Shown here piece after piece: positions 8,961 to 17,529 of a stretch of DNA of 64,000 bases; position 1 is the first letter of the stretch, and each line of letters starts with the position of its first letter. A program made the position numbers and the translations under genes. The stretch comes from Actinomycetota bacterium (lineage in GTDB: Bacteria; Actinomycetota; Thermoleophilia; Solirubrobacterales; Solirubrobacteraceae), in the NCBI GenBank assembly GCA_009699245.1, contig WLOQ01000010.1, positions 34,941 to 98,940 on the forward strand, written 5' to 3'. The notes below the pieces were generated by a model that was not told the origin of the DNA, ran no database searches, and saw nothing but the letters and a program-made list of their open reading frames with translations.

Positions 8961-10583
8961 GTGCCGTCCCCGACGGCGGACGCCTGGGCACCGCTGCGGC
9001 GTCCGATCTATCGCGGACTGCTCCTCTGCCAGTTCGCGAGCAACGTCGGCACGTGGATGCAGGTGGTCGGGGCGCAGTGGCTCATGGGCGACCTCACCTC
9101 GAGCGTCACGGCGGTCGCGCTCGTCCAGACGGCCGTCACGCTGCCGGTCTTCCTCGCGGTGCTCCCAGCCGGCGCGCTCGGCGACCTGCTCGACCGGCGG
9201 GTGCTGCTGATCGCCTCCCAAGGCGGGATGGCCGTCGTCGCGGCGATTCTCGCGCTGATGACCGAGGGCGGCATGATGACGCCCTGGCTCCTGCTGAGCC
9301 TCACCTTCCTCCTCGGTATGGGCCAGGCGGTGGTGGTGCCGTCGTGGCATGCGATCCAGCCGGAACTCGTTCCGCGCGAGGAGATCCCCCAGGCGGTGAC
9401 GCTCCACGGCGTCAATGTGAACTTCGCTCGCGCGGTGGGGCCGGCGATCGGCGGCCTCGTGATCGCCGCCGTCGGCCCGGCCGCCGTCTTCGGGCTCAAC
9501 GCGCTGTCGTTCGGCTTCAGCGTCATCGCGCTCGCACGCTGGAAGCGCGTGAAGGTCGAGCAGCGGTTCGCGACCGAGGGGTTCCTGCGTGCGATGCGGG
9601 CCGGTGGCGCCTACGTCCGCGCGACCCCGCCGATGCGCATCCTGCTGATGCGGCTCGGCGCCTTCATGGTCTTCGCGAGCGCGCTGTGGACGCTGCTGCC
9701 GATCGTCGCGCGCGATCGGCTCGACCTGAGCTCCACCGGGTACGGCCTCCTGCTCGCGGCCGCCGGGATCGGCGCGGCCACCGGCGTGGTGACGCTACCG
9801 CCACTGCGGCGCAGGTTCTCGACGAACGCGATCATCGGGCTCTCCTCCGGGGCGTTCGGCATCGGACTCCTCGTCCTCGGCCTCTCCCACTCCGTCGTAC
9901 CCGATGTCGTCGTGCTGCCGGTCCTCGGCCTTGCCTGGGTGGCGACGCTCTCCTCGATGATGGCCGCCGCGCAGTCGATGCTCCCCGCCTGGTCCAGGGC
10001 GCGCGGCCTGTCCTGGTACGTCGTGGTCGTGATGGGCGGGCAGGCCGGGGGCTCGATCCTCTGGGGTCTCGTCGCCGAGCATCCGTCGCTAACGTTCGCC
10101 CTCGTGCTCACCGGCGCCGGGCTCGTGGGCAACTCGATCTCCGGGCGGTGGCTCCCGGTCAACTGGCTCAACGTCGACCTCGAGGTCTCGCAGCACTGGC
10201 CGCAGGACGACCTCGACGAGGAGCTGCCGGACGACGCCGGGCCCTTCCACGTGCGCGTGCGCTACGCCGTGCAGCCTGGGGCCGCGGCGCAGTTCCGCAA
10301 GGCGATGGAACCGGTCAGTCGCCAGCGCCGGCGCACCGGCGCGACCCGCTGGGTCCTGCGTGAGGACCCGCAGACCCCCGGGATGTTCATCGAATCCTGG
10401 TACGTCCCCCTTTGGATCGACCATCAGCGCCAGCACCGCGAGCGCACGACGATGCGCGACCGGGAGATCGAGGAGGCGGCCCTGGCCTTCCTCGTCCCGG
10501 GCACCGAACCGGCGATCGAGCGCGTCCTCGCCGAGCCGCCCCGCAGGCTCGGCCTCCTGCGCCGCCGGGCCCGCGCCAGCTAG
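8961..10583 (+). CDS. MFS transporter with C-terminal dimeric-barrel-like tail (MFS_3 type)
   Basis: A 540-residue protein. Residues about 1-400 are a major facilitator with about 11-12 membrane helices and a GDLLDRRVLL loop after helix 2, typical of the enterobactin-exporter-like MFS_3 branch. After the last helix (about residue 395) comes a soluble tail of about 140 residues (FHVRVRYAVQPG...) that looks like an antibiotic-monooxygenase-type alpha/beta barrel. This fusion is recurrent in MFS_3. The GTG at 8961 is the most upstream sensible start; no strong SD is visible. Substrate unknown. Confidence 0.85.
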   Translation: MPSPTADAWAPLRRPIYRGLLLCQFASNVGTWMQVVGAQWLMGDLTSSVTAVALVQTAVTLPVFLAVLPAGALGDLLDRRVLLIASQGGMAVVAAILALMTEGGMMTPWLLLSLTFLLGMGQAVVVPSWHAIQPELVPREEIPQAVTLHGVNVNFARAVGPAIGGLVIAAVGPAAVFGLNALSFGFSVIALARWKRVKVEQRFATEGFLRAMRAGGAYVRATPPMRILLMRLGAFMVFASALWTLLPIVARDRLDLSSTGYGLLLAAAGIGAATGVVTLPPLRRRFSTNAIIGLSSGAFGIGLLVLGLSHSVVPDVVVLPVLGLAWVATLSSMMAAAQSMLPAWSRARGLSWYVVVVMGGQAGGSILWGLVAEHPSLTFALVLTGAGLVGNSISGRWLPVNWLNVDLEVSQHWPQDDLDEELPDDAGPFHVRVRYAVQPGAAAQFRKAMEPVSRQRRRTGATRWVLREDPQTPGMFIESWYVPLWIDHQRQHRERTTMRDREIEEAALAFLVPGTEPAIERVLAEPPRRLGLLRRRARAS

Positions 10584-10586
10584 GTT
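10581..10586 (+). promoter_or_regulatory. Possible -10 of the histidine phosphatase gene
   Basis: TAGGTT lies 9 bases before the ATG at 10596. The TAG is also the MFS stop codon. Confidence 0.3.
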
Positions 10587-10595
10587 CCGGCCGCG

Positions 10596-11273
10596 ATGCC
10601 CACGCTCCTGCTCGTCCGTCACGGCCAGGCGTCCTTCGGGACCGCCGACTACGACCGCCTCTCCGAGCTCGGCCACCGGCAGGCGGAGGTCGTCGCGCAG
10701 ACCCTCGCGAGCCGCGGCACCGTCGTGTCACGGATCGTGTCCGGAAGCCTCGTGCGTCAGCGGGAGACGGCCGCGCCGCTCGCGCAGGCGCTGGGCCTTG
10801 AGCCTGAAATCGACGCGGCGTGGAACGAGTACGACACGGATGGAATCCTCGCCTGCCACTCGGGCGCCGGCCTGCGGCTCGAGCATGGGGACGACGCGCC
10901 GGCTGTGTCGAACGAGGCCTTTCAGGACGTGCTCGACCGCGCGCTGCTCGACTGGGTCGCGGCCGGCGAGACGGGGCCCGCCCCTGAAACGTGGACCGGC
11001 TTTGCGGCGCGCGTCGGTGGGGCGCTCGAGCGCCTGTGCCGCGAGCTCGGCCCCGGCGAGACCGCCGTCGCGTGCACCTCGGGCGGCGCGCTCGCGGCAG
11101 CCTGCAGCGGGCTGCTCGAGAGCGTCTCGGCGTTCGTCCCGCTGCAGCGCGTCGCCGTCAACGCGGGGATCACGCGCGTCGTCAGCGGCCGCCGCGGCAT
11201 CTCGCTGCTCTCCTTCAACGATCACAGTCACCTCGAGGCCGCCGGTGGACGCGGGCTCGTGACGTTCCGCTGA
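10596..11273 (+). CDS. Histidine phosphatase family protein
   Basis: A 225-residue member of the phosphoglycerate mutase-like branch: LLVRHGQASFG supplies the phosphorylated His and the RHG motif, SGSLVRQRETAAPLAQ the second Arg, and the SGGALAAA region follows where the distal His is usually found. It could act on small phosphate esters. There is no SD; TAGGTT lies 9 bases before the ATG, so the mRNA may be leaderless. The TAG of that hexamer is also the stop codon of the MFS gene, so coupling to that gene is the alternative. Confidence 0.85.
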   Translation: MPTLLLVRHGQASFGTADYDRLSELGHRQAEVVAQTLASRGTVVSRIVSGSLVRQRETAAPLAQALGLEPEIDAAWNEYDTDGILACHSGAGLRLEHGDDAPAVSNEAFQDVLDRALLDWVAAGETGPAPETWTGFAARVGGALERLCRELGPGETAVACTSGGALAAACSGLLESVSAFVPLQRVAVNAGITRVVSGRRGISLLSFNDHSHLEAAGGRGLVTFR

Positions 11274-11276
11274 AGT

Positions 11277-11282
11277 TAGAAT
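11277..11282 (+). promoter_or_regulatory. Candidate -10 element for leuA
   Basis: TAGAAT matches the actinobacterial -10 consensus. It would start a leader of about 47 bases before leuA. No convincing -35 is visible. Confidence 0.4.
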
Positions 11283-11294
11283 CGGTGCAATTCG

Positions 11295-11310
11295 GCGCCG
11301 TCCGCGGCGC
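11295..11310 (+). other. GC hairpin in the leuA leader
   Basis: GCGCCG and CGGCGC form a perfect 6-bp stem with a TCCG loop between the histidine phosphatase stop and the leuA start. It lies inside the predicted leuA leader, but no leucine-codon leader peptide or T-box is visible, so its role is unknown. Confidence 0.35.
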
Positions 11311-11336
11311 GTAACCGCCAGGCCACGAGACGAGCG

Positions 11337-13082
11337 ATGAGCACCCCCACCACCAACGCCTCCTGGAGCACCCAGCGCGACTCCTCGATGCCATCGGGCC
11401 GTTACCGGCCCTTCAGCCACCGGGTCCCCTTCGCCCTTGAGGACCGCACCTGGCCCGATCGGGCCATCGATCGCGCGCCGATCTGGGCGGCCGTCGACCT
11501 GCGCGACGGTAACCAGGCGCTGATCGACCCGATGGATGCGACGCGCAAGCGCCGCATGTTCGACCTGCTCGTCTCGATCGGCATCAAGGAGATCGAGGTC
11601 GGCTACCCCGCCTCGGGCGAGACCGACTTCGAGTTCATCCGTTCGCTCATCGAGAGCGACGCGATTCCGGACGATGTTCGCATCCAGGTGCTCGTCCCCG
11701 CACGCCCGGAGATGATCGAGCTGACCTTCGAGTGCCTGGAGGGCGCATCGAAGGCGCTGCTGCACCTCTACACCGCGACGGCGCCGCAGTGGCGTGAGCA
11801 TGTGCTCGGCGTCGGGACGGATGGCGTCGCCGCGCTCGTGCGCGAGGCTGCCGAGGATGTCGCCCGCCGCGCCGAGAAGCTCACCGGGACCGACCTGCGC
11901 CTGCAGTTCTCCCCCGAGGTCTTCGTCCTCACGGAGCCGGAGCTGGCGCTCGCCACCTCCGACCTCGTGAGCTCCATCTGGGACCCGAGCCCCGACCGCC
12001 CGATGGTCCTGAACCTCCCCTCCACGGTCGAGGTCTCGACGCCGAACGTCTTCGCCGACCAGATCGAGTGGATGGACCGCCACATCGCGCGGCGTGACTC
12101 GGTGATCCTCTCCGTCCACCCACACAACGACCGCGGCACGGGCGTCGCCTCGGCCGAGCTCGCGCTGATGGCGGGCGCCGATCGCGTCGAGGGCTGCCTC
12201 TTCGGCAACGGGGAGCGGACCGGCAACGTCGACCTCATCACGCTCGCGCTGAACCTGCACACGCAGGGCATCAACCCCCAGCTGGAGCTGTCCGACATCG
12301 ACGCGATCCGCAGCGCCGTCGAGTACTGCAACCAGATCCCGGTCCACGAGCGCCACCCCTACGGCGGCGACCTCGTCTACACGTCGTTCTCCGGCACGCA
12401 CCAAGACGCCATCAACAAGGTCTTCACCGCGCGCGACCGCGTGGCGCAGGAGACCGGCGTCCCGGTCGAGGAGCAGCCGTGGGAGATGCCGTACCTGCCG
12501 ATTGACCCGCACGACGTGGGCCGCACGTATGAGGCGGTCATCCGCGTCAACAGCCAGTCCGGCAAGGGCGGCATGGCGTACCTCATGAAGACCGAGCACG
12601 GGCTCGATCTCCCTCGCGGCCTGCAGATCGAATTCTCGAAGATCGTCCAGGCGAAGACCGACGAGCTCGGCGGCGAGGTCACGCCCGCCGAGCTCTGGGA
12701 GATCTTCTCCGGCGCGTACCTCCCGGCCGAGCAGGACGGCCGGCGCGGGCAGCGCATCATCGAACTGCGCAACGTGTCGCTCGCCGACGACCGCGACGAG
12801 CTGACCGTGAAGCTCGAGCTCGGCGGCGAGGTCCGCGAGCTGAGCGGCGCCGGCAACGGACCGATCGCGGCGTTCGTCACCGGCCTCGCCGAGCTCGGCA
12901 TCGCCGTCGACGTCCTCGACTACTCCGAGCATGCGATGTCCGCTGGCGGCGACGCCGTGGCGGCTGCGTACGTCTACTGCGACGTCGATGGGACGCGCCT
13001 GTGGGGCGTCGGCATCGGCGCGAACATCGTGCGCGCCTCGCTCGACGCAGTCATGAGCGCCGTCGAGCGCGCACGCGGCTGA
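11337..13082 (+). CDS. leuA: 2-isopropylmalate synthase
   Basis: A 581-residue enzyme that condenses acetyl-CoA with 2-oxoisovalerate, the first step of leucine synthesis. Its length and N-terminal FALEDRTWPDRAI segment match the long LeuA of Mycobacterium. The catalytic barrel shows DLRDGNQALIDP (metal-binding Asp), SVHPHNDRGTG (metal His) and GNGERTGN. The last 130 or so residues form the leucine-binding regulatory domain, ending near GIGANIVRASLDAV. A GAGACGAG element lies just before the ATG. The stop overlaps the next start as TGATG. Confidence 0.96.
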   Translation: MSTPTTNASWSTQRDSSMPSGRYRPFSHRVPFALEDRTWPDRAIDRAPIWAAVDLRDGNQALIDPMDATRKRRMFDLLVSIGIKEIEVGYPASGETDFEFIRSLIESDAIPDDVRIQVLVPARPEMIELTFECLEGASKALLHLYTATAPQWREHVLGVGTDGVAALVREAAEDVARRAEKLTGTDLRLQFSPEVFVLTEPELALATSDLVSSIWDPSPDRPMVLNLPSTVEVSTPNVFADQIEWMDRHIARRDSVILSVHPHNDRGTGVASAELALMAGADRVEGCLFGNGERTGNVDLITLALNLHTQGINPQLELSDIDAIRSAVEYCNQIPVHERHPYGGDLVYTSFSGTHQDAINKVFTARDRVAQETGVPVEEQPWEMPYLPIDPHDVGRTYEAVIRVNSQSGKGGMAYLMKTEHGLDLPRGLQIEFSKIVQAKTDELGGEVTPAELWEIFSGAYLPAEQDGRRGQRIIELRNVSLADDRDELTVKLELGGEVRELSGAGNGPIAAFVTGLAELGIAVDVLDYSEHAMSAGGDAVAAAYVYCDVDGTRLWGVGIGANIVRASLDAVMSAVERARG

Positions 13083-13954
13083 TGGACCCGCGCAAGCCGT
13101 TCACCGCGGAGCTCGCGCAGTCCCTTGTCGGCGCCTCGCTGCCGACAAGCCACCGCCGCTGGGACGCGGACGACGTGATCCTCTACCACCTCGGCGTGGG
13201 CGCCGGAGCGGCGCTCCCCGAAGGGGACCTGCGGTACGTCTACGAGCGCGACCTCGTCGTGCTGCCGAGCTTCGCCACCGCCGTGGTCCACCCGACCGGC
13301 ACTGCCAGCGACCGCATCCCCGGGCTGACGCTCGACCGGTCGATGACCGTGCACGGCGAGCAGGAGGTCATCCTCCATCAGCCCATCCCGCTCGAGGCCG
13401 ACACCGAGACGACGGGCAAGGTCATCGAGATCTGCGAGATGGGGCGCCACGCGCTGATCCGCACGGAGACGCAGACCCGCGACGCCGACGGCGTGCTGCT
13501 CTTCACCACCCGCTTCGGCATCGTGCTGCGCGAGGCCGGGGGCTTCGGCGTCGCGCGCACGTCAGCCGTCGCCGACGACGCACCGGCCGAGCCCGCCGAT
13601 GTCGTCGTGCGGGTGCCGACGAGCCCCCGCCAGGCGGCGATCTATCGCCTCTGCGGCGACCGCAACCCGCTGCACATCGACCCGCAGCATGCGCGCGCGG
13701 TCGGCTTCGATCTCCCGATCCTCCACGGCCTCTCGACCTTCGGGGCGATCGTGCGCTGTGCGATCGACGAGGCGGCGGGCGGCCGTCCCCAGGATGTCGC
13801 CGCGATCGGGGCGCGCTTCGGCTCCCCCGTGATCCCCGGCGATGAGCTCGACGTCGAGCTCTGGCAGCGCGGGGAACACGTGCACATCCGGGCGCGTGTC
13901 CCGGGCGCTGAGCGGGCGGTCCTCACGCACGCCCACCTGCAGCTGCGGAGCTGA
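13082..13954 (+). CDS. MaoC-family (R)-specific enoyl-CoA hydratase/dehydratase
   Basis: A 290-residue double-hotdog protein. The N-terminal hotdog (from FTAELAQSLVGASL) is the FAS1-like/MaoC_dehydrat_N domain. The C-terminal hotdog carries the hydratase-2 motif YRLCGDRNPLHIDPQHARAV with the catalytic Asp and His, then ILHGL. It adds or removes water at 2-enoyl/3-hydroxyacyl-CoA. The ATG overlaps the leuA stop by one base (TGATG), so translation is probably coupled, although the two have no obvious pathway link. Confidence 0.88.
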   Translation: MDPRKPFTAELAQSLVGASLPTSHRRWDADDVILYHLGVGAGAALPEGDLRYVYERDLVVLPSFATAVVHPTGTASDRIPGLTLDRSMTVHGEQEVILHQPIPLEADTETTGKVIEICEMGRHALIRTETQTRDADGVLLFTTRFGIVLREAGGFGVARTSAVADDAPAEPADVVVRVPTSPRQAAIYRLCGDRNPLHIDPQHARAVGFDLPILHGLSTFGAIVRCAIDEAAGGRPQDVAAIGARFGSPVIPGDELDVELWQRGEHVHIRARVPGAERAVLTHAHLQLRS

Positions 13955-13985
13955 CGGGCCCGCGCGCCTCTCGGCCGCGGACCCG
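13955..13985. terminator. Possible bidirectional terminator
   Basis: An imperfect GC stem (CGGG/CCCG, one mismatch, then CCGCG/CGCGG) lies between two convergent genes. There is no U tract, so this is a weak call. Confidence 0.3.
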
Positions 13986-14000
13986 CCCTCCCCTGCAGGA

Positions 14001-15206
14001 CTAGCTCAGGAGCTTGAGCGTCGCGTTCGCGTAGATGTCCGCGGCGCGGCGCACCTCGTCGAGCGAGATGTGCTCGTCGACCTGGTGGGCCTGCTCGAAG
14101 TCGCCGGGGCCGAATGTGATGACGGCGGGACTGTCGAACCCGTCGGCGTCCGGACGCATCATCTCGACGGCATCGACCCAGCCGCCGTTGAACTTGCGGA
14201 TCTCCGGGGTGTTGCCCTCGGCGGCGATCGCCTCGCTGAGCGCCTTGACGCCCACGTGCTCCGGGTTGCACTCACCGGGACGCAGCCACAGGCGGCCGGC
14301 GCCCATCGGCAGGACCTTGGCCTCGTAGCGGACCTCGCCGTCCTCCTGCTCGAGCGTACGCAGGAACGCGTCGATCGCGGTGCGCACCTCCGGGAGCTGC
14401 GTGCCGGCCGGGGACATGACCGAGATGATCACGTCGCAACGGCCCGGGATCGTCCAGCCGCCACCGGGCAGCGTGCGGATCGCCTGGATCGTGACGCGCG
14501 GCTCGAACCACTGCGAGTCGCCCTTCGGCGTGACGAGGCGGCCGGCGTCGACGGCCTCGACGAGCTTGGCGACCTTGGAAATCGCGTTGATGCCCTTCTC
14601 CGGCTCGGTCGGGTGGGCGGTGCGGCCGATGGCCGTCACCTTCCAGGTGGAGATGCCCGGGTAGGCGATCTCGACGCCCTCGTTGCTCGTGGCCTCGGCG
14701 GACCAGATGGTGCCAATGCGCTCGGTGATCCCGAGGTCAGCCATGAGGACCGCGCCGCGGAAGCCGTCCTCGCCGTCGCAGTCGGACATGAAGTAGATCG
14801 GGCCGCTGCGCTTGGCACCGGACTTCACGATCGACTCGATCGCAGCGAGCATCGCGACGTGCGTACCCTTGGAGTCCACGGCGCCACGGCCGTAGAGGAT
14901 GCCGTCCTCGACGATGCCGCCCCACGGGTCACGCGACCAGTCGGAGGGCACGGCGTGAACGGTGTCGTAGTGGGCGTCGAAGAGGACGCCGGGGCCGTCG
15001 CCGTCACCCTCGAGGACGCCGAGGACGAGGGGCGTCGGGAACTTCTCGACGGCGTAGTGCTCGACGCTGAAGCCGAGCTCCTTGAGGCGTGCAGTCACCC
15101 AGAGGTGGCCCGTGGTCGGCTCGCCGACCACGCTCTTGATACGGACCATCTGCTGAAGGAGGTCCGTGACGCGCTCGACGCTGGCCTTGGGGAGTTCGTT
15201 GCTCAT
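14001..15206 (-). CDS. M20-family peptidase/deacylase (ArgE/DapE type)
   Basis: A 401-residue zinc hydrolase of the M20 clan. Metal motifs are visible: FDAHYDTV (His-x-Asp), GRGAVDSKG (bridging Asp), and SDCDGEDGFRG around the general base and ligand Glu region. A dimerisation domain with the conserved GRTAHPTEPEKG loop lies in the middle. Members remove acyl or amino-acid groups from amides. The ATG at 15206 is chosen because it is preceded by AGAGAGAG and the fold starts there. It sits 35 bases downstream of the E2 gene and may be in its operon. Confidence 0.88.
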   Translation of the reverse strand: MSNELPKASVERVTDLLQQMVRIKSVVGEPTTGHLWVTARLKELGFSVEHYAVEKFPTPLVLGVLEGDGDGPGVLFDAHYDTVHAVPSDWSRDPWGGIVEDGILYGRGAVDSKGTHVAMLAAIESIVKSGAKRSGPIYFMSDCDGEDGFRGAVLMADLGITERIGTIWSAEATSNEGVEIAYPGISTWKVTAIGRTAHPTEPEKGINAISKVAKLVEAVDAGRLVTPKGDSQWFEPRVTIQAIRTLPGGGWTIPGRCDVIISVMSPAGTQLPEVRTAIDAFLRTLEQEDGEVRYEAKVLPMGAGRLWLRPGECNPEHVGVKALSEAIAAEGNTPEIRKFNGGWVDAVEMMRPDADGFDSPAVITFGPGDFEQAHQVDEHISLDEVRRAADIYANATLKLLS

Positions 15207-15240
15207 GCTCTCTCTGGTTCTGTTGGATTGATGGGGGCGG

Positions 15241-16476
15241 TCAGACCCGCCAGGGCATGCCGCCCTCGAGGAGGTCGGCGAGCTCGGCGAGGGCAGCGGC
15301 GCCGACGGCGCCGTCCACGACACGGTGGTCGAAGCTCATGGTGACCGCCAGCGAGGGCTGGACGGCGATGCCGCGGCCGCGCGGCACGAGGCGATCGACG
15401 ACGCGGCCGACGGCGACGATCGACGACTCGCCGGGGTTCACCATCGCGGTGAAGCGGTCGATGCCGAAGCCGCCGAGGTTGCTCAGCGTCGTCGTGCCGC
15501 CGGTCATGTCCTCGAGCTTCAGACGGCCGGCGCGGGCGTCGTCGACGAGGCGGGCGCGATCGGCGGCGAGCTCGCGCAGCGGGCGCACGTGCGCACCGCG
15601 CACGACCGGTACGACGAGCCCGCGATCGGTGGCGACGGCGAGGCCGACGTCGATCGAGGACGGGCGGCGAATGCCGGGCTCATCGCCGTCGACGAAGACG
15701 GCGGCGACGTCCGGGTGACGCGCGAGCGCCTCGGCGATCGCCTGGATCAGGAGGTCGTTGACGCCGGGGCGCGCACCGCTCTGGACGGCGGACGCGGCGG
15801 CGTCCTTCTGCGCGAGGAGATGCGTCGCATCGACCTCACGCACGAGCTGGTACTGCGGGACCTCGCGCTGGCTCAGGGCCATGCGGCGCGCGATGGCGCG
15901 ACGGATCGGGCTGAAGATCTCGACCTCGCCGGGGGCGGCGGGCGTGGTGGCCGGCGCAGCCGTGGGCGCACCTGCGGGAGCGCTGGCAGCCGCGATCCGC
16001 ACGTCGTCGAGGACGATGCGTCCGCGCGGGCCGGTCCCGGCGATGCTCTCGAGGGCGATGCCGTGCTCGCGCGCTGCGCGGCGGGCGACCGGTGAGGCGC
16101 GCACACGCGCCGTCGCGGCTGCCGGAGCCTCCGCTGCCGGGACTGTTGTGACGGGCGCAGCGACGGGCTCCTCGGCGGACGGCGCGGCTGCGGCTGTGCC
16201 GCCGTCCGCTGCCGGTGCGCCGTCGAGCGGCTCATCGGCGGTGTCCGCGATCAGCGCGAGCACGGCGCCCACCGGGACCGTCTCGCCGAGCTCTACGCGG
16301 ATCTCGCGCACGATGCCCGCGGCCGGCGCGGTCACGTCCGTGTCCGCCTTGTCGGTCGACAGCGTGATCAGCGGCTCGTCCTTGGCGACGGCGGCGCCGA
16401 CCGCGACGAGGAGCTCCACGACGGTGCCCTCCGTCACCTCGAGCCCCAGCTGGGGCATGAGGACCTCGGTGATCAC
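15241..16476 (-). CDS. Dihydrolipoamide acyltransferase, E2 of a 2-oxoacid dehydrogenase
   Basis: A 411-residue E2. It has an N-terminal lipoyl domain with the lipoylated Lys in STDKADTD (Lys43), an Ala/Pro/Thr linker, a peripheral subunit-binding domain (ASPVARRAAREHGI) and a catalytic domain ending with FDHRVVDG, where His and Asp are catalytic. The GTG at 16476 is chosen as start; the lipoyl strand begins at once. It is transcribed away from the E1 genes from a strong divergent promoter. No E3 gene is in the window. Pyruvate, branched-chain oxoacids or acetoin are all possible substrates. Confidence 0.92.
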   Translation of the reverse strand: MITEVLMPQLGLEVTEGTVVELLVAVGAAVAKDEPLITLSTDKADTDVTAPAAGIVREIRVELGETVPVGAVLALIADTADEPLDGAPAADGGTAAAAPSAEEPVAAPVTTVPAAEAPAAATARVRASPVARRAAREHGIALESIAGTGPRGRIVLDDVRIAAASAPAGAPTAAPATTPAAPGEVEIFSPIRRAIARRMALSQREVPQYQLVREVDATHLLAQKDAAASAVQSGARPGVNDLLIQAIAEALARHPDVAAVFVDGDEPGIRRPSSIDVGLAVATDRGLVVPVVRGAHVRPLRELAADRARLVDDARAGRLKLEDMTGGTTTLSNLGGFGIDRFTAMVNPGESSIVAVGRVVDRLVPRGRGIAVQPSLAVTMSFDHRVVDGAVGAAALAELADLLEGGMPWRV

Positions 16477-16514
16477 CGTGCGGCCTGCTGTCGGGGGAAC
16501 ATCACGATCGTCAG

Positions 16515-16543
16515 ACCGTAAAGGCAAAATCCGCGCCTGTCAA
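16515..16543 (-). promoter_or_regulatory. Promoter of the E2 gene (TTGACA-17-TACGGT)
   Basis: On the minus strand a perfect consensus -35 TTGACA (16543-16538) is followed after exactly 17 bases by TACGGT (16520-16515). It predicts transcription start near 16508 and a leader of about 32 bases to the GTG at 16476. Confidence 0.75.
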
Positions 16544-16545
16544 GC

Positions 16546-16574
16546 TTGCAACTGCGATTAGTGTCTGGCACTAT
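16546..16574 (+). promoter_or_regulatory. Promoter of the E1 operon (TTGCAA-17-CACTAT)
   Basis: TTGCAA at 16546-16551, a 17-base spacer, and CACTAT at 16569-16574. The GTG at 16582 lies 7 bases after the -10, so the transcript should begin at or next to the start codon (leaderless). Its -35 abuts that of the E2 promoter with 2 bases between them. Confidence 0.65.
16559..16573. promoter_or_regulatory. Inverted-repeat operator candidate over the E1 -10
   Basis: TAGTG-TCTGG-CACTA has perfect 5-bp arms and covers the -10 hexamer of the E1 promoter. A repressor bound here would block E1 transcription; the GntR-type regulator at the end of the operon is the obvious candidate, by inference only. 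Confidence 0.45.
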
Positions 16575-16581
16575 TGCCCAT

Positions 16582-17529
16582 GTGACCCTCTCTGAGCTGT
16601 ATGCCTCCATGGCGCTCATCCGCGCGTTCGAGACGCGCGTGTCCGAGCTCTACCGCGACGGCGAGATCCCGGGCTTCGTCCACACCTCCCTCGGCCAAGA
16701 GGCCGTTGCGGCCGGCGTCTGCGGCGCGCTGCGCGAGGACGACTACATGGCCACCACCCATCGCGGCCACGGCCATGTGCTAGCCAAGGGCGCGGACGTC
16801 GACGGGATGATGGCCGAGCTCTTCGGGCGTGCGACCGGCCTCTGCGGCGGCAAGGGCGGCTCGATGCACGTCGCCGACCCGGCGCGCGGCATCCTCGGCG
16901 CCAACGCGATCGTCGGGGCCGGCATGCCGCTCATCACCGGCGCCGGGCTTTCAAGCAAGCTGCTCGGGCAGGGGCGCGTCGCCGTCGCCTTCTTCGGCGA
17001 GGGCGCTGTGAACCAGGGCACCTTCCACGAGGCGCTGAACCTCTGCGCGATCTGGGACCTCCCCGTGATCTTCGCCTGCGAGAACAACGGCTACGCCGAG
17101 TTCTCCGCCAACGCGGACATGACCCGTGTCGCCTCGGTCGCCGGCCGGACCGCCGCGTACGGCGTCCACGCCGAGACCGTCGACGGCAACGACGTCGCCG
17201 CGGTCCACGAGGCCACCGACCGCGCCGTCGAGCGGTGCCGCAGCGGCGAGGGACCTGTCGTCCTCGAGCTCATGACCTACCGCTGGCACGGCCACTACGA
17301 GGGTGACGCCCAGCCGTACAAGCCTGAGGCCGAGGCGCAGGAGTGGCGCGACCGCGACCCGCTGATCCTCGCCGAGCGCGCGCTGGTGGAGAGCGGTGCG
17401 GCCACGGCCGACGAGCTCGCCGCCGTGCGCGCCGCAGCCGAAGCGCGCATCGATGCCGCCACAGAGGCTGCCCGCCAAGCTCCAGACCCCGCCCCTGAGG
17501 AGGCGTTCGCCCATGTCTTCGCAGGCTGA
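16582..17529 (+). CDS. Thiamine diphosphate-dependent dehydrogenase E1 alpha subunit
   Basis: A 315-residue E1 alpha (PdhA/AcoA/BkdA1 family). The thiamine-diphosphate motif runs from FFGEGAVNQG to CENNGYAEFS; HRGHGHVLAKG and GKGGSMHV are the conserved substrate and cofactor segments. The start was set to the GTG at 16582, seven bases after the predicted -10, rather than to upstream GTG/TTG codons that would lie inside the promoter. The gene overlaps E1 beta by 17 bases. Together with E1 beta and E2 it oxidatively decarboxylates a 2-oxoacid or acetoin. Confidence 0.92.
   Translation: MTLSELYASMALIRAFETRVSELYRDGEIPGFVHTSLGQEAVAAGVCGALREDDYMATTHRGHGHVLAKGADVDGMMAELFGRATGLCGGKGGSMHVADPARGILGANAIVGAGMPLITGAGLSSKLLGQGRVAVAFFGEGAVNQGTFHEALNLCAIWDLPVIFACENNGYAEFSANADMTRVASVAGRTAAYGVHAETVDGNDVAAVHEATDRAVERCRSGEGPVVLELMTYRWHGHYEGDAQPYKPEAEAQEWRDRDPLILAERALVESGAATADELAAVRAAAEARIDAATEAARQAPDPAPEEAFAHVFAG

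Noticed and set aside
10728..12932. 734-codon open frame on the minus strand opposite leuA
   Set aside because: Low-complexity Arg/Asp/Leu composition and complete overlap with the well-identified leuA; an antisense shadow of GC-rich coding DNA.
16559..16573. CIRCE heat-shock element
   Set aside because: The sequence contains TTAGTG...CACTA but CIRCE needs TTAGCACTC-N9-GAGTGCTAA; arms and spacing do not match.
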